In this document: positions 16,812 to 24,329 of the stretch, piece after piece
Layout: the number at the start of each line of letters is the position of its first letter
How positions within the stretch are numbered: position 1 is the first letter of the stretch
Source: Microbacterium laevaniformans
GTDB taxonomy: Bacteria; Actinomycetota; Actinomycetes; Actinomycetales; Microbacteriaceae
Direction of reading: 5' to 3'
DNA: 64,000 bases
Assembly (NCBI RefSeq): GCF_016907555.1
Contig: NZ_JAFBCE010000001.1
Span: 310,001-374,000, forward strand
The notes under the pieces: generated by a model
The model's input: only the letters and a program-made list of their open reading frames with translations
Database searches by the model: none
What the model was told of the DNA's origin: nothing
Made by a program: the position numbers and the translations under genes

Positions 16812-17747
16812 TCAGCCGGCGATGTCGATGAGGCGTGAGCCCGCCCAGAGGGTGAGCACGGTGCCCGATGCGCTGCTGCTCGCGTCCAGTGCGAGCGGCC
16901 CGGCGGCATCGGCGGCGTCGAGCGTCGTGCATCCGAGATCGCTCGTTCCGGTCGCGTCGCTCGAGTGGGCGGTGATGCGGATGCCGCTGCACACGGCATC
17001 CGTCTGCGCGATGTAGACGGTGTCTGCGCTGACGGCGACGGCGCGTGCCGCCTGAGCGAGACGCGTCCAGTTCTGCCCGTCCAGGCGGTAGGCGGCGTCG
17101 TCGCAGACGATCGCGGTGGTGCTGCCGGCCGAGCGCAGGCCCCAGGGTGTCGCGCAGGGGGCGGCGATGCGCGTGCCGTCGACGATGACGGCGCGCTCGC
17201 CGGGCAACACGTAGGTGTCGACGGCGAAGATGTCGGGGTAGGGCTCCCAGAACCGGCCGTCGGTGTAGGTGCGCAGAGTGTTCAGGGTGCAGCTCGCGCC
17301 GAGCGCGGCGACGGCGGTGGCATTGCGCCCACCGAACGAAGTGAGGCTGAGCACCTGGACGGCGCCCTTCGTCGTCGGGGTGACGCTCTGCCACGTGGCG
17401 CCGTTGTCGCCGGAGCGTTCGACGACGGGCGCCGCGCCGCCGCACGCTCCCGCGGTGGCGCGCCACATCGCGTCGGCGCCGACGGACAGGAACCGCTCGG
17501 CCGCACCGGGCGCGCCGGCAGGGGTGGGGGAGGCGGATGCCGTGGGTGTCGCCGTCGCCGTCGGGGTGCGAACGGCGTAGGTGAAGGTGGGGGCCGGGCC
17601 GACGGTGGCGTCGACGTCGCCGGGGCCGCGACCCTGCCGGAGCGCGGCGACGCTGAGCCCGACGGCCGCGACGGTGAGCGCGATCAGTCCGATCGCGATG
17701 AGCGTCGCGCCGCCGCGGCTCTTGGCGAAGCTGCGCGGGCGGGGCAC
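16812..17747 (-). CDS. Membrane-anchored extracytoplasmic protein downstream of the tyrosine kinase
   Basis: A 311-residue protein with one N-terminal span (ATLIAIGLIALTVAAVGLSV), a Thr/Pro/Ala linker (TPTATATPTASASPTPAG) and a beta-rich Cys-containing ectodomain. Repeating units with strand-turn patterns such as RSGDNGATWQSV resemble the BNR/sialidase-like turns of beta-propellers, but no family is certain. Its GTG begins three bases after the stop of the polysaccharide tyrosine kinase, so the two form an operon and this protein may assist polymer export or kinase control. That role is inferred from position only. Confidence 0.65.
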   Translation of the reverse strand: MPRPRSFAKSRGGATLIAIGLIALTVAAVGLSVAALRQGRGPGDVDATVGPAPTFTYAVRTPTATATPTASASPTPAGAPGAAERFLSVGADAMWRATAGACGGAAPVVERSGDNGATWQSVTPTTKGAVQVLSLTSFGGRNATAVAALGASCTLNTLRTYTDGRFWEPYPDIFAVDTYVLPGERAVIVDGTRIAAPCATPWGLRSAGSTTAIVCDDAAYRLDGQNWTRLAQAARAVAVSADTVYIAQTDAVCSGIRITAHSSDATGTSDLGCTTLDAADAAGPLALDASSSASGTVLTLWAGSRLIDIAG

Positions 17748-17750
17748 GAC

Positions 17751-19268
17751 TCAGCTCTCCCTGTCGGCCTCACGCGCGTCACGGCGGGAGTCGAACCCGA
17801 GCTCGTCGAGCGTGGGGGCGGCGGGCACGCTCGCCAGCGGCGTGGTGCGTCCGCGGCGCTTGGCCCCCTTGCGCTCGGCCTTGGAGGTCTTGGCCGGGGT
17901 CTCGCGGTAGCCGTACCCGTATCCGTAGCCGTACCCGTAGGCGGAGTAATAGGAGTCGGGTCCGCGGGTGGGAACCATCGACATCACGAAGCCGGCGAGC
18001 TTGGCGCCGACCGTGTTGAGGGCCTCGGTGGCCCCCTGGAGCTGGTGCTTGGTCGTGCGGCCGGCCGAGATGATCAGCAGCGCGCCGCTGGTGACGCGCG
18101 CGAGGATGGCGGCGTCGGTGACGGGCAGCAGGGGCGGTGCGTCGCAGAGCACGACGTCGAAGTCCTTCTCGAGCATCTCGAGCAGGGTGTTCATCTGGCG
18201 GGAGCCGAGCAGCTCGCTGGGGTTCGGCGGGATCTTGCCGGCGGGCAGCACGTAGAGGCTGCGCCCGCCCCAGGGGAGCATGACCTCCCCGACCTTCGCG
18301 CGACCGATGAGCACGTCGGTGAGACCGGCGCCGCCCTCCATGCCGAGGTATTCGGCGACCTTGGGCTTGCGAAGGTCGGTGTCGAGCAGGGCGACGCGCT
18401 TGCCGGCGTCGGCGAGGGCGATGGCGAGGTTGATCGTGGTGGTCGACTTGCCCTCGCTGGGGATCGAGCTGGTGATGACGAAGCTGGAGCGGCCGCCCAT
18501 GTCGAGGAACTGCAGGTTGGTGCGCAGCGCCCGGAACGACTCGGCCCGGGGGCTGAGCGGATCGGCGTGGACGATGAGCGGGCGCTCCTTGGCCTTCGTG
18601 TCGTAGGCGATCGCGCCGATGCCGGGCGAGCCGGTGATCTGCTCGGCCTCGCGGGGCGTGCGCACCCGGTTGTCGAGGGTGGTGCGCAGCACCGCGACGC
18701 CGATGCCGAGGGCCAGGCCGACGAGAACACCGAGGGCGAGGTTCAGCGGCACGTTGGGGCTCGACGGCTTCAGCGCGGGCTGCGCGTCGCTGACGCGGCT
18801 GAGGCGGATGGCGCTGGCCCCGCTGTTGCTCTCGGGCTCGAGCTGCGGCACCGCGGAGGCGAGGCTCGCCGCGATCGCGTTGGCGATCTTGGCCGCCTGG
18901 ACGGCGTCGGGGTCGGAGACCGTGATGGTGATGAGCGTGGAGTTGAGAGCGGCCGACGCCTTGACGTCTTTCGCGAGATCTTCGGCGGTGCGGGCGAGGC
19001 CGAGGTCGGCGATCACCGGGTTCAGCACGACGGGCGTCGTGGTGAGTCCCACGTAGGTGTTGATGCGCGCCTGGGCGAACGACGATCCCTGCTGCAGCTC
19101 CTGGGCCGTGTTGCCCGACTGCGTGGAGACGAAGACCGTGCTCGCGGACTCGTAGATCGGGGTCCTCGTGAGGGAGTAGCCCGCCGCCGCGCCGAGTCCC
19201 AGCAGGGTCAGCACGACGATCACGAGCCAGTTCTTGCGGAGGATGCGGATGTAGTCGCTGAGCTCCAT
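17751..19268 (-). CDS. Wzz/BY-kinase: polysaccharide chain-length and tyrosine autokinase protein
   Basis: A 505-residue fusion of a Wzz-type membrane module (spans near residues 14-34 and 175-195) with a cytoplasmic bacterial tyrosine kinase. The kinase has Walker A SSIPSEGKSTT with Lys274, Walker A' LLDTDLRKP and Walker B VLCDAPPLLP. A tyrosine cluster (SYYSAYGYGYGYGYGY) is the autophosphorylation tail, followed by a basic and acidic C-terminal extension. Such proteins control assembly and export in Wzx/Wzy pathways. The ATG at 19268 has GAGAGG upstream. The probable opposing phosphatase lies at 21029-21628, separated by an HNH gene. Confidence 0.95.
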   Translation of the reverse strand: MELSDYIRILRKNWLVIVVLTLLGLGAAAGYSLTRTPIYESASTVFVSTQSGNTAQELQQGSSFAQARINTYVGLTTTPVVLNPVIADLGLARTAEDLAKDVKASAALNSTLITITVSDPDAVQAAKIANAIAASLASAVPQLEPESNSGASAIRLSRVSDAQPALKPSSPNVPLNLALGVLVGLALGIGVAVLRTTLDNRVRTPREAEQITGSPGIGAIAYDTKAKERPLIVHADPLSPRAESFRALRTNLQFLDMGGRSSFVITSSIPSEGKSTTTINLAIALADAGKRVALLDTDLRKPKVAEYLGMEGGAGLTDVLIGRAKVGEVMLPWGGRSLYVLPAGKIPPNPSELLGSRQMNTLLEMLEKDFDVVLCDAPPLLPVTDAAILARVTSGALLIISAGRTTKHQLQGATEALNTVGAKLAGFVMSMVPTRGPDSYYSAYGYGYGYGYGYRETPAKTSKAERKGAKRRGRTTPLASVPAAPTLDELGFDSRRDAREADRES

Positions 19269-19452
19269 GGTGCCTCTCGAGGACGCGCTGCCAGCCAGGG
19301 GGAGGGGTGCAAGGCCGGGACGATCGGACTCAGTCTGCCATAGCGGATGTTTCGGGCCGGTGTCCGCACGGCAACACGTGCGTGTGCAGCCTGCACAGGT
19401 CATCGTCGCCGTCGGTGCCGCCGTGGGGATCCGTCATCATCACCCCGCATCG

Positions 19453-19492
19453 CTCAGCGGCTCAGCGGCTCAGCGGCTCAGCAGTTCAGCGC
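19453..19492. repeat. Tandem 8-bp repeat overlapping the stop of the HNH gene
   Basis: Five units with consensus CTCAGCGG run head to tail (three exact, then CTCAGCAG and TTCAGCGC). On the minus strand each of the first four units contains TGA. Because eight is not a multiple of three, these stops fall in all three reading frames. The stop codon of the DUF222 HNH gene is inside the fourth unit. Confidence 0.8.
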
Positions 19493-20863
19493 GTAGCGGG
19501 CGCTCCCTCCGATGCGGGGCGTGCGGTCGGCATCGATCCACGGCGGCGGAATGAACCACACCCGCGCCGTCACGCCGACGCCGTCGACACGGATCTCCCA
19601 CCCGTCGCTGTGGATACGATGGTGGCAGCCGGTGCACAGCAGCACGCCGTTGTCGAGGTCGGTGGGCCCGGCATCCCTGTTCCACCAGGCGATGTGGTGG
19701 CCGTGGGTCCATGCCGGCGGAGCCCCGCAGAACGCGCAGCCGCCGTCGCGTTCGGCGAGGGCGAGCTTCTGTGCGGGTGAGAACAGGCGGCGCGTGCGAC
19801 CCCAGTCGAGAATCTCGCTGTCGCCGCCGAGAACGCACGGAATGACCTGCAGGTCGGCGGCGAGCCGGCGCACTTCCGCGGCGGGCAGCGATGCGTCGAA
19901 CCCGTCGATGCGCGCGACGCCGCACCCCGACTCGAGCTGGTCGAGCGTCATCCGCACCACGACGGTGGTTGTCGCTGCCGTGGGAACCTGCTCGCAGCCG
20001 AGGGCGTGCGCGCACAGTTCGTGCAGGGCGTCGGCTCTCATCTGCGGCACCGTGCGCTCGTCGCGAAGAGCGCCTGCCTCGGGGTCGTCGCCGCCCCCGC
20101 CCCCGTGCCCATGCCCGTGCTCGCGCCGTGGGGCGTGCTCGTTATTCTGCAGCACGCGGGTGACCATCGCGTCGAGCACCGTCTTGATCGGCGCGGCGGT
20201 GGCCACGTCGAACACCCCGGTGAGGTGGAGCATGCCGTCTCGCTCCTGCATCCGCAGCGCGCGGGCCGACCGATGCTCCTCGTGCGCGGCGGCGAGCCCG
20301 TCGGGGTCGAGTTCGGCCTCCGCGTGCGCCAGCAGCCTGGTCAGCTCGTCGGCGCGCAGTCCGGGTGCCCGCTGGCAGAAGTCGCGCTCGGCGGCATCCC
20401 TGCGCGCGGAATCGACGCGGAGCGACAGCTTGTCGAGCAGAGTGATGATCGCCGACGCCGCTGTCATCGACAGAGCGCCCGCCGCCACAGCCGCCGCCAC
20501 GTGCGGGTGCGCGGCGGGTCGCGACTCGCCGCTGATACCGGTGCGCGGCGCGGTGCTCTCGCCCACCTGCACGAGTTTGATCGCTTCGCCCACGCTCGCT
20601 CCGGTGGTGGCCTGGATCAGGGCGACGGGGGAGCGGAACCCCTGCTTCTTGGCGAGGGAGTCGCCGCCCAGCTGCGGCCGCGACTGGCGGGAGATCTCCG
20701 CCGCGACGGGTGCGAAAGCGGCGTCGACCTGGCGCATGAGCACGCCGAAAGCGCGATTCACCTCGACGAGCGCGCTCGGTGACAGCGCGGCCGGCGCCTG
20801 TGCACCGCCCGCCGCCGCGAGCGCGTCGAGCGCTGCGGCGATGCCATCGAGCCTGTTCTCCAT
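19478..20863 (-). CDS. DUF222 HNH endonuclease-like protein, copy 1
   Basis: A 461-residue protein with an N-terminal helical DUF222 region and a C-terminal HNH nuclease domain: CAFCGAPPAW, then HGHHIAWWNRD and NGVLLCTGCHHRIH, giving the zinc Cys pairs and the catalytic His. A His/Gly-rich patch (REHGHGHGGGGGDDPE) sits in the middle. The family is very abundant in Actinobacteria (the 13E12-type repeats of mycobacteria belong to it) and is often multi-copy; its role is unknown. This copy separates the BY-kinase from the LMW phosphatase and is bracketed by a tandem repeat and a large inverted repeat, which suggests insertion. A second family member is at 46300-47610. Confidence 0.85.
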   Translation of the reverse strand: MENRLDGIAAALDALAAAGGAQAPAALSPSALVEVNRAFGVLMRQVDAAFAPVAAEISRQSRPQLGGDSLAKKQGFRSPVALIQATTGASVGEAIKLVQVGESTAPRTGISGESRPAAHPHVAAAVAAGALSMTAASAIITLLDKLSLRVDSARRDAAERDFCQRAPGLRADELTRLLAHAEAELDPDGLAAAHEEHRSARALRMQERDGMLHLTGVFDVATAAPIKTVLDAMVTRVLQNNEHAPRREHGHGHGGGGGDDPEAGALRDERTVPQMRADALHELCAHALGCEQVPTAATTTVVVRMTLDQLESGCGVARIDGFDASLPAAEVRRLAADLQVIPCVLGGDSEILDWGRTRRLFSPAQKLALAERDGGCAFCGAPPAWTHGHHIAWWNRDAGPTDLDNGVLLCTGCHHRIHSDGWEIRVDGVGVTARVWFIPPPWIDADRTPRIGGSARYALNC

Positions 20864-20913
20864 GACTTTGATATTAGAACATACCTACGACACTCGTCGG
20901 AGTTGTCCACAGG

Positions 20914-21019
20914 GGTCGGGGCGTTTCGACTGGCTGCGCTCGCTCAACGACCGGCAGCACCCGCCCACCACCCCCGGGTCATTGAGCGAGCGCGGAGCGC
21001 GAGTCGAAACGCCGACCCC
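20914..21019. repeat. Large imperfect inverted repeat, dispersed-repeat family (full copy)
   Basis: Two arms of about 41-42 bases (20914-20954 and 20978-21019) are near-perfect reverse complements with a 23-base loop. The core of each arm reads CGTTTCGACT...CGCTCGCTCAACGACC. A single arm of the same family, 36 of 37 bases identical, is found at 41388-41424. It lies between the HNH gene and the phosphatase, 10 bases from the phosphatase stop, and may act as a terminator of that gene. Similar palindromes are known to be scattered in Microbacteriaceae genomes. Confidence 0.85.
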
Positions 21020-21028
21020 GCCGAGAGG

Positions 21029-21628
21029 TCAGCCGAAGGCGATCCGCACGACGCGTTCGACGGCGACGAGCCCCGGCTCGAGCTCGACTGCAGAGCGTTC
21101 GTACGTCGCCGCCGACCGACCGTAGGGGTCGATGACGTCGTCGTCCTCGGGGGATGCCGGGGGCATCGTGAGCCCGCGCCGCCCGGCGACCGCGCCCAGC
21201 GCGGCGGCGAAGCGCTCCCGCGGAGGTGCGCCCTGCCCGGCGGTCGCTGCGGCCGTCCGCAGGTCGTCGTCGCTCAGATCGGCGGCGAGGCGGGCGAACT
21301 CGCGCGCCGTGAAGGCCTGTCGCATGCGCGAGGGGTCGAGCTCGACGACCTCGCGGCGGTGGTCGCGCGCCATGGCGAGGACGAGATCGGCGGTGCGTAC
21401 GTGTACCGGGGTGAGGTAGCGGGCGCCGTGGGCCGCCACGAGCGTCGGGTCGACGCCGCGGGCGAGGGCGAGGTCAGCGGCTTCGGGAGTCATCGGCATC
21501 CCGTCGCGCGCGCGAGCGCCGGCGCTGGAGACGCGCACCGGAAGATCGGCGAGGCGGGTGGCCAGCAGCTGCGCGGCCAGGGGGGAGCGGCAGATGTTGC
21601 CGGTGCACACGGTGAGGATCTCGAGCAC
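21029..21628 (-). CDS. Low-molecular-weight protein-tyrosine phosphatase (Wzb-like)
   Basis: A 199-residue phosphatase. The P-loop VCTGNICRSP places the nucleophile Cys8 and Arg14 at the N-terminus, as in all LMW-PTPs, and DPYGRS near residue 167 supplies the general-acid Asp. It is somewhat longer than the usual 150-160 residues because of an insertion around 95-150. In polysaccharide loci such enzymes dephosphorylate the BY-kinase, here probably the protein at 17751-19268. Arsenate reductase function is possible for the fold but less likely in this setting. GTG start. Confidence 0.92.
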   Translation of the reverse strand: MLEILTVCTGNICRSPLAAQLLATRLADLPVRVSSAGARARDGMPMTPEAADLALARGVDPTLVAAHGARYLTPVHVRTADLVLAMARDHRREVVELDPSRMRQAFTAREFARLAADLSDDDLRTAAATAGQGAPPRERFAAALGAVAGRRGLTMPPASPEDDDVIDPYGRSAATYERSAVELEPGLVAVERVVRIAFG

Positions 21629-21698
21629 GGTGACTTCCGGTGTCGATAGAGCGGGGGAGGGAGTGTGTGGCTCGCCGCGTGACCGGTAGTTTGGCCAC

Positions 21699-22556
21699 GT
21701 GCCCGATCAGCTTAGCGACCCCGGTTCGTCCGCCCTCGAGGCGTCGACGCCTGCACGCCGGTCGCCGAGTGGGCGCGGCGCGTCGGAGGCGTCGGGCGAG
21801 GCCGCGACGCCCGGGCGCCGTCGTCGCAAGCGCACCGACTGGCGTCTGGGCGGCACGGCGGTGCGCCGGTGGGACCTCTCCGTCCTGTCGGCAGCGCTCA
21901 TCGGGGTGGGGCTCGGCGTCGTCGGCGGCGGCGCCGTGAGCCGCATCGCGGCGCCGTGGGCGGCGACCGCCTCGACCGTGGTGCTGTGGCTCGGGCTCGG
22001 TGCCGCCGTCGCGTTCGCCTTCGCACGGTCACGGCCGGCCGGGCTGCTGCGGTTTCGGCCGATCGATGTGCTGTGGGGGGTCGGGCTGGGGCTCGGCCTG
22101 CGTCTGCTGCAGGGCTGGGTGAGCGGTGCGGATGCCGCGGCCTTCCCCTCTGCGATGGCGCTCGACGGCGGCCTGCCCTCGGGGTGGTGGCTGACGGAGG
22201 CGATTCCGGCGGGGCTGGTCGCGCCGCTGGTCGAGGAGTTCTTCTTCCGCACCGTCGTTCTCATCGCGGTGTATCAGTTGCTGCGGCGGAGCGTGGGTGG
22301 GGTGGCGGCCGGGGTGACGGCGGCGCTCGTGTCGGCGGGCGGGTTCGTGCTGTTGCACGCGACGGCGGGGGCGTTGACGCTGGTCGACGGCATCCAACTC
22401 TTCGCGGTGGGGGGCACGTGCGCGCTGGTGGTGCTGCTCACGGGCCGCATCTGGGGTGCGGTGTTGACGCACGTGGTCTACAACGTGACGTATCTGGTGC
22501 TCGTCGTGGTCGGAACGCTGGGTGCCGTGGCGCCGACGGCGCCGTCGCTCGGCTGA
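21699..22556 (+). CDS. CPBP family intramembrane metalloprotease
   Basis: A 285-residue integral membrane protein with about eight spans. The CPBP (ABI) signature is present: VEEFFFRTVV gives the EExxxR motif and GGFVLLHA the first conserved His; LTHVVYNVTY gives the final His/Asn motif. Homologues process CAAX proteins or act in bacteriocin immunity and regulated proteolysis. About 50 hydrophilic residues precede the first span. The GTG start at 21699 fits the divergent arrangement with the phosphatase. The stop is only four bases before the first hipBA operator. Confidence 0.87.
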   Translation: MPDQLSDPGSSALEASTPARRSPSGRGASEASGEAATPGRRRRKRTDWRLGGTAVRRWDLSVLSAALIGVGLGVVGGGAVSRIAAPWAATASTVVLWLGLGAAVAFAFARSRPAGLLRFRPIDVLWGVGLGLGLRLLQGWVSGADAAAFPSAMALDGGLPSGWWLTEAIPAGLVAPLVEEFFFRTVVLIAVYQLLRRSVGGVAAGVTAALVSAGGFVLLHATAGALTLVDGIQLFAVGGTCALVVLLTGRIWGAVLTHVVYNVTYLVLVVVGTLGAVAPTAPSLG

Positions 22557-22560
22557 GGCA

Positions 22561-22656
22561 TGTCTGAATATTCGGACATCGCCTCGTGTCGGGATATCCG
22601 GACATCTTCTCTGGTCTGAATATCCAGACATGGTAGATTGTCGGAATATTCAGACA
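22561..22656. promoter_or_regulatory. Array of four 18-bp palindromic operators of hipBA
   Basis: Four near-palindromes lie at 22561-22578 (TGTCTGAATATTCGGACA), 22587-22604 (TGTCGGGATATCCGGACA), 22613-22630 (GGTCTGAATATCCAGACA) and 22639-22656 (TGTCGGAATATTCAGACA). Consecutive sites start exactly 26 bases apart with 8-base spacers. They end 14 bases before the hipB ATG. HipB proteins autoregulate through several operators upstream of their own operon, so these are the predicted binding sites. The promoter is likely embedded among them but I cannot place it. Confidence 0.85.
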
Positions 22657-22670
22657 TCCAGGGGGTGCTC

Positions 22671-22913
22671 ATGTCCGGGAGGCGAATCGACGTCGAGGTG
22701 CGCAGGGCGAACGACCTCGGACCTGTGCTTGCGCGTGTGCGAGAGGAGCGCGGCATCCGTCAAGAAGACCTCGCCGACGAGCTCGGCTTCGCCCGCTCGT
22801 ACCTCGCAGCCTTGGAAACGGGGACTCCGGTCATTCAGTTGCGACGCCTCTTTCAGGTGATGAGAAGGCTGGGTATCCGCCTGACGGTCTCCTTCGAGCG
22901 GACGGGCACGTGA
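22671..22913 (+). CDS. hipB: HipB-like antitoxin and autorepressor (XRE family)
   Basis: An 80-residue protein with one helix-turn-helix domain (QEDLADELGFARSYLAALET) and a short C-terminal beta strand (IRLTVSFERTG), the fold used by HipB to dimerise. It would neutralise HipA and repress the operon through the four upstream palindromes. The ATG at 22671 is chosen because AGGGGG lies just upstream; an in-frame TTG at 22638 would begin inside the fourth operator. The stop overlaps the hipA GTG. Confidence 0.88.
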   Translation: MSGRRIDVEVRRANDLGPVLARVREERGIRQEDLADELGFARSYLAALETGTPVIQLRRLFQVMRRLGIRLTVSFERTGT

Positions 22914-24163
22914 GTGATGAACTGGACGTCTACCTCGCCGGCCGCCACATTGCCACTCTGACGTCGACGTCGAACCGACGGGTCGTGGAGCTCACGTGGT
23001 CGCAAGAGGCAGATGTCGGCGACATCAGGTTGTCGGAGAGCTTCGCGCAGATCGTGGGGCTGAGCCCCGACAGGCAGCGGCTCTCGCGATTTCTCGGCGG
23101 TTACCTGCCCGAAGGGCAGCAGCGCACCGCCATGGCGAAGCATCGCGGCATCGCTACGGATGATCTCTTTGGCTTCTTGCGCGAGTACGGGGGATCACTT
23201 GCGGGGGCGCTCGCCTTTCGCAAGGCTGACGACCAGCCACATTACGAGTTGCTGACGCCGAAGAAGCTTGCACGTGCCTTCCGTGAGGCCTCTGCCCGAT
23301 GGAACCAGGGCCTGCGTGACGACAGTCGCTCGATGATTCCCGGCTTCCAACCGAAGGTGCTGGTCACCAAGCTGGATGACGGCCGGTGGTACCAACCCCA
23401 TGGAGGCGCGCACTCTACACACATCCTCAAGCCGCCCCGAAAAGACGCGGTGGCTCGCCTCTATGACGAGTTCTACGCTCACGAGCTGGCCCGTCACATG
23501 GGGTTGGCGTCGTTCCACAGCGAGATCCGCAAGGTCGCGGGCGAGTCCTACCTCGCGATCGAACGATACGACCGGCGTCAGCGCGGAGGCGTGGTTGAGG
23601 TGATCCACCAAGAGGACGCCGCGCAGGCGCTCGGGTTGGACTGGACGTCGGATGCCGTGAAGTTCCAGAACCAGGATCGACCGAACGACCGTTCGCACGC
23701 CTCGGCCGGCGCTATCGCTGAAGCACTCGTCGCCCTAGACGGCGACCCTCTGCGGGGCTGGCTGCGTCAGCTGACTTTTCGCTTATTGATCGGCGACAAC
23801 GACGGACATGCGAAGAACGTATCGATCATGCACCTACCCGGTGAAGACAGGCTCGCCGATCTGTACGATGCGGTGCCCAATCTCTTTCAGTCGGGGCGCG
23901 TCGACTTCACACTCGCGCTCTCGGTAAACAGGGTGTTCGATCATCGCAACCTCACCAAGGATCACCTGGAGCGCGAGGCCGCCGCATGGGGAGGGCTCAA
24001 CCCTCGAGCGATCTCGGCGACGGTCGACGACGTCTTCGGCCGATTTGAGGCGGCGCTTGAGGCGGTGCCGTTTCCCCATCAAGGTTCCCCCGATGTCGTC
24101 GCTGCTCTCCGCCGCACTCTTGAACGGCTCCGCGCCGGCAAGACCATCGGCCAGTACGCCTGA
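22910..24163 (+). CDS. hipA: HipA-family serine/threonine kinase toxin
   Basis: A 417-residue HipA kinase. Visible family blocks are SMIPGFQPKVLV with Ser141 at the position of the autophosphorylated P-loop serine, ERYDRR, HQEDAAQALG, the catalytic D298xxxxN303 in GDNDGHAKN and the metal-binding Asp320 in LYDAVP. E. coli HipA phosphorylates glutamyl-tRNA synthetase and causes growth arrest; other HipA kinases have different aminoacyl-tRNA synthetase targets, so the target here is open. The GTG overlaps the hipB stop by four bases, the standard antitoxin-first arrangement. All catalytic residues are intact. Confidence 0.92.
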   Translation: MSDELDVYLAGRHIATLTSTSNRRVVELTWSQEADVGDIRLSESFAQIVGLSPDRQRLSRFLGGYLPEGQQRTAMAKHRGIATDDLFGFLREYGGSLAGALAFRKADDQPHYELLTPKKLARAFREASARWNQGLRDDSRSMIPGFQPKVLVTKLDDGRWYQPHGGAHSTHILKPPRKDAVARLYDEFYAHELARHMGLASFHSEIRKVAGESYLAIERYDRRQRGGVVEVIHQEDAAQALGLDWTSDAVKFQNQDRPNDRSHASAGAIAEALVALDGDPLRGWLRQLTFRLLIGDNDGHAKNVSIMHLPGEDRLADLYDAVPNLFQSGRVDFTLALSVNRVFDHRNLTKDHLEREAAAWGGLNPRAISATVDDVFGRFEAALEAVPFPHQGSPDVVAALRRTLERLRAGKTIGQYA

Positions 24164-24188
24164 GACACCAAGTTTTCACCAAAAGGAT

Positions 24189-24206
24189 GATGAGAGCCCT
24201 CTCATC
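24189..24206. promoter_or_regulatory. 18-bp palindrome upstream of the polysaccharide locus
   Basis: GATGAGAG and CTCTCATC form perfect 8-base arms around two C residues, 26 bases after the hipA stop and about 120 bases before the first gene of the polysaccharide locus. There is no following T run, so an operator is somewhat more likely than a terminator. The protein that binds is unknown. Confidence 0.35.
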
Positions 24207-24329
24207 GTGCTCCTAGGCTCGGGTGTCACCGGGAGTCATCAGACCGTCACGCGTCACACACCTGACACATTCAACTGATAATCTCCCGACAGCCGGGGGG
24301 CCGAAACCGAGATATAGGAGGAAGCCGAA

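Noticed and set aside
16965-19343. Very long plus-strand open frame opposite the tyrosine kinase genes
   Set aside because: It runs antisense to two well-supported genes, lacks any recognisable domain and has the Arg/Gly/Ala composition of a complementary frame in G/C-rich DNA.
20914-21019. Insertion sequence ends
   Set aside because: The inverted arms enclose only a 23-base loop with no transposase and no target duplication was seen; a REP-like or terminator element fits better.
22561-22656. CRISPR-like repeat array
   Set aside because: The four repeats are 18-bp palindromes with 8-bp spacers directly in front of hipB; the spacers are far too short and the sites fit operators.
22638-22670. 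TTG start of hipB at 22638
   Set aside because: It would begin within the fourth operator and has no ribosome site; the ATG at 22671 has one.
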